Notes under the pieces: generated by a model
Told to the model about the DNA's origin: nothing
Seen by the model: only the letters and a program-made list of their open reading frames with translations
Databases searched by the model: none
In this document: one piece after another, positions 63,746 to 64,000 of the stretch
How the letters are laid out: the number at the start of each line of letters is the position of its first letter
Position numbering within the stretch: position 1 is the stretch's first letter
Program-made: the position numbers and the translations under genes
Assembly (NCBI RefSeq): GCF_022698145.1
Contig: NZ_JALDAX010000001.1
Location: forward strand, 62,001 to 126,000
Source: Streptomyces spinosisporus
GTDB lineage: Bacteria; Actinomycetota; Actinomycetes; Streptomycetales; Streptomycetaceae
Direction of reading: 5' to 3'
Length of the DNA stretch: 64,000 nucleotides

Positions 63746-64000
63746 ATGTCGACAGTCATCCGGTCCCGGAACAGGCGCACCGCCGCGCCGACCCTGCCCG
63801 AGCTCGTGATGCGGCACCTCCGCCAGCGCAAGGGCGCCGGACTGCCCGGCCGGTCGCTGTGGGCGCTGGGCGCCGCCCTGGGCACCGACGGTGAAGCACT
63901 GCGCCCGGTGCTCGCCCGGCTCGAAGAGCGCGGCCTGATCGTCCAGGAGAAGGCGGCCCCCTCCCGGGACCGCGAGCGCCCCGCACCGACCTGGCGGGCG
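63746..64000 (+). CDS. Winged-helix-like DNA-binding protein, cut by window end
   Basis: 85 codons are visible from ATG 63746, with GAAGGGAG six bases upstream, and the frame stays open to the edge. Residues 15-65 (LPELVMRHLRQRKGAGLPGR, LRPVLARLEERGLIVQEKAA) fit a winged helix. This is a gene start in the element; the remaining size and role are unknown. Confidence 0.7.
   Translation, partial: MSTVIRSRNRRTAAPTLPELVMRHLRQRKGAGLPGRSLWALGAALGTDGEALRPVLARLEERGLIVQEKAAPSRDRERPAPTWRA

Larger units (their letters stand above)
58340..64000 (+). mobile_element. Integrative element (serine-integrase type), left 5.7 kb
   Basis: Contains a large serine integrase at its edge, an HNH endonuclease, a divergent control region with a Scr1-type regulator, tiny overlapping genes and an ASCH protein. 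GC and codon use look slightly lower than in the host genes. No structural phage genes or conjugation genes are visible so far, so phage and integrative conjugative or mobilisable element remain open. Confidence 0.8.

Overview
The window is chromosomal DNA from a high-GC actinomycete, almost certainly Streptomyces. The evidence is very high third-position GC, frequent GTG starts, leaderless-looking promoters, and many Streptomyces-typical families: SepH, CutRS, DUF4193, DUF3093, DUF3710, a SepF-like protein and a Scr1/DUF5753 regulator. From memory, the order from the M23 peptidase to the paired TrkA proteins follows the S. coelicolor block around SCO5839-SCO5876. No alignment was run.

1-9.4 kb: end of an M23 peptidase gene, GntR regulator, HPr (ptsH), a PatA-type acetyltransferase/acyl-CoA-synthetase fusion, a translationally coupled conserved gene and phosphodiesterase, thymidine kinase, a VOC protein and a rhodanese. 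9.4-18.1 kb: sepH, a sugar-lactone oxidase overlapping an MFS gene, coproporphyrin ferrochelatase, an inositol-monophosphatase-like gene and the cutR-cutS redox/secretion-stress system. 18.1-24.2 kb: a structured intergenic region, DUF4193, DUF3093, a hotdog thioesterase overlapping dut, DUF3710, a secreted alginate-lyase-like protein and an orphan ABC ATPase.

24.3-32.8 kb is dense in potassium genes: kdpD-kdpE without kdpFABC, a divergent pair of TrkA/Ceo-type NAD-binding subunits, a 31-residue membrane peptide, and a KimA-like APC permease. 32.8-39.6 kb: a TrmA/RlmD-type methyltransferase, then two cobalamin-riboswitch units. One is cbtB-cbtA (cobalt uptake). The other is metE (B12-independent methionine synthase), which carries a one-base frameshift as given. 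Between them lies a histidine-phosphatase-like gene that has lost both catalytic histidines.

39.6-49 kb: katG-furA, a SufR-like regulator, DUF2231, a 130-bp minisatellite, an XdhC protein with a small molybdopterin protein, a methyltransferase, DUF5990, and a His/Met-rich membrane protein beside a YcnI-type copper protein. 49-58.1 kb: a GlcD/GlcF-like fusion oxidoreductase whose 3' end was tandemly duplicated, a divergent MarR/YceI pair with three operator-like sites, a GT-C membrane protein, a SepF-like gene, an ATPase, a MazG-like protein and a DUF6099-like gene.

From about 58.35 kb to the right edge lies an integrative element. It begins with a large serine integrase coupled to an HNH endonuclease, next to the 3' remnant of an interrupted host gene. 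It continues with a three-gene 4-bp-overlap operon of very small proteins opposite a DUF6879/Scr1-type regulator pair, an ASCH protein and a winged-helix gene cut by the window end. The right end of the element is not visible.
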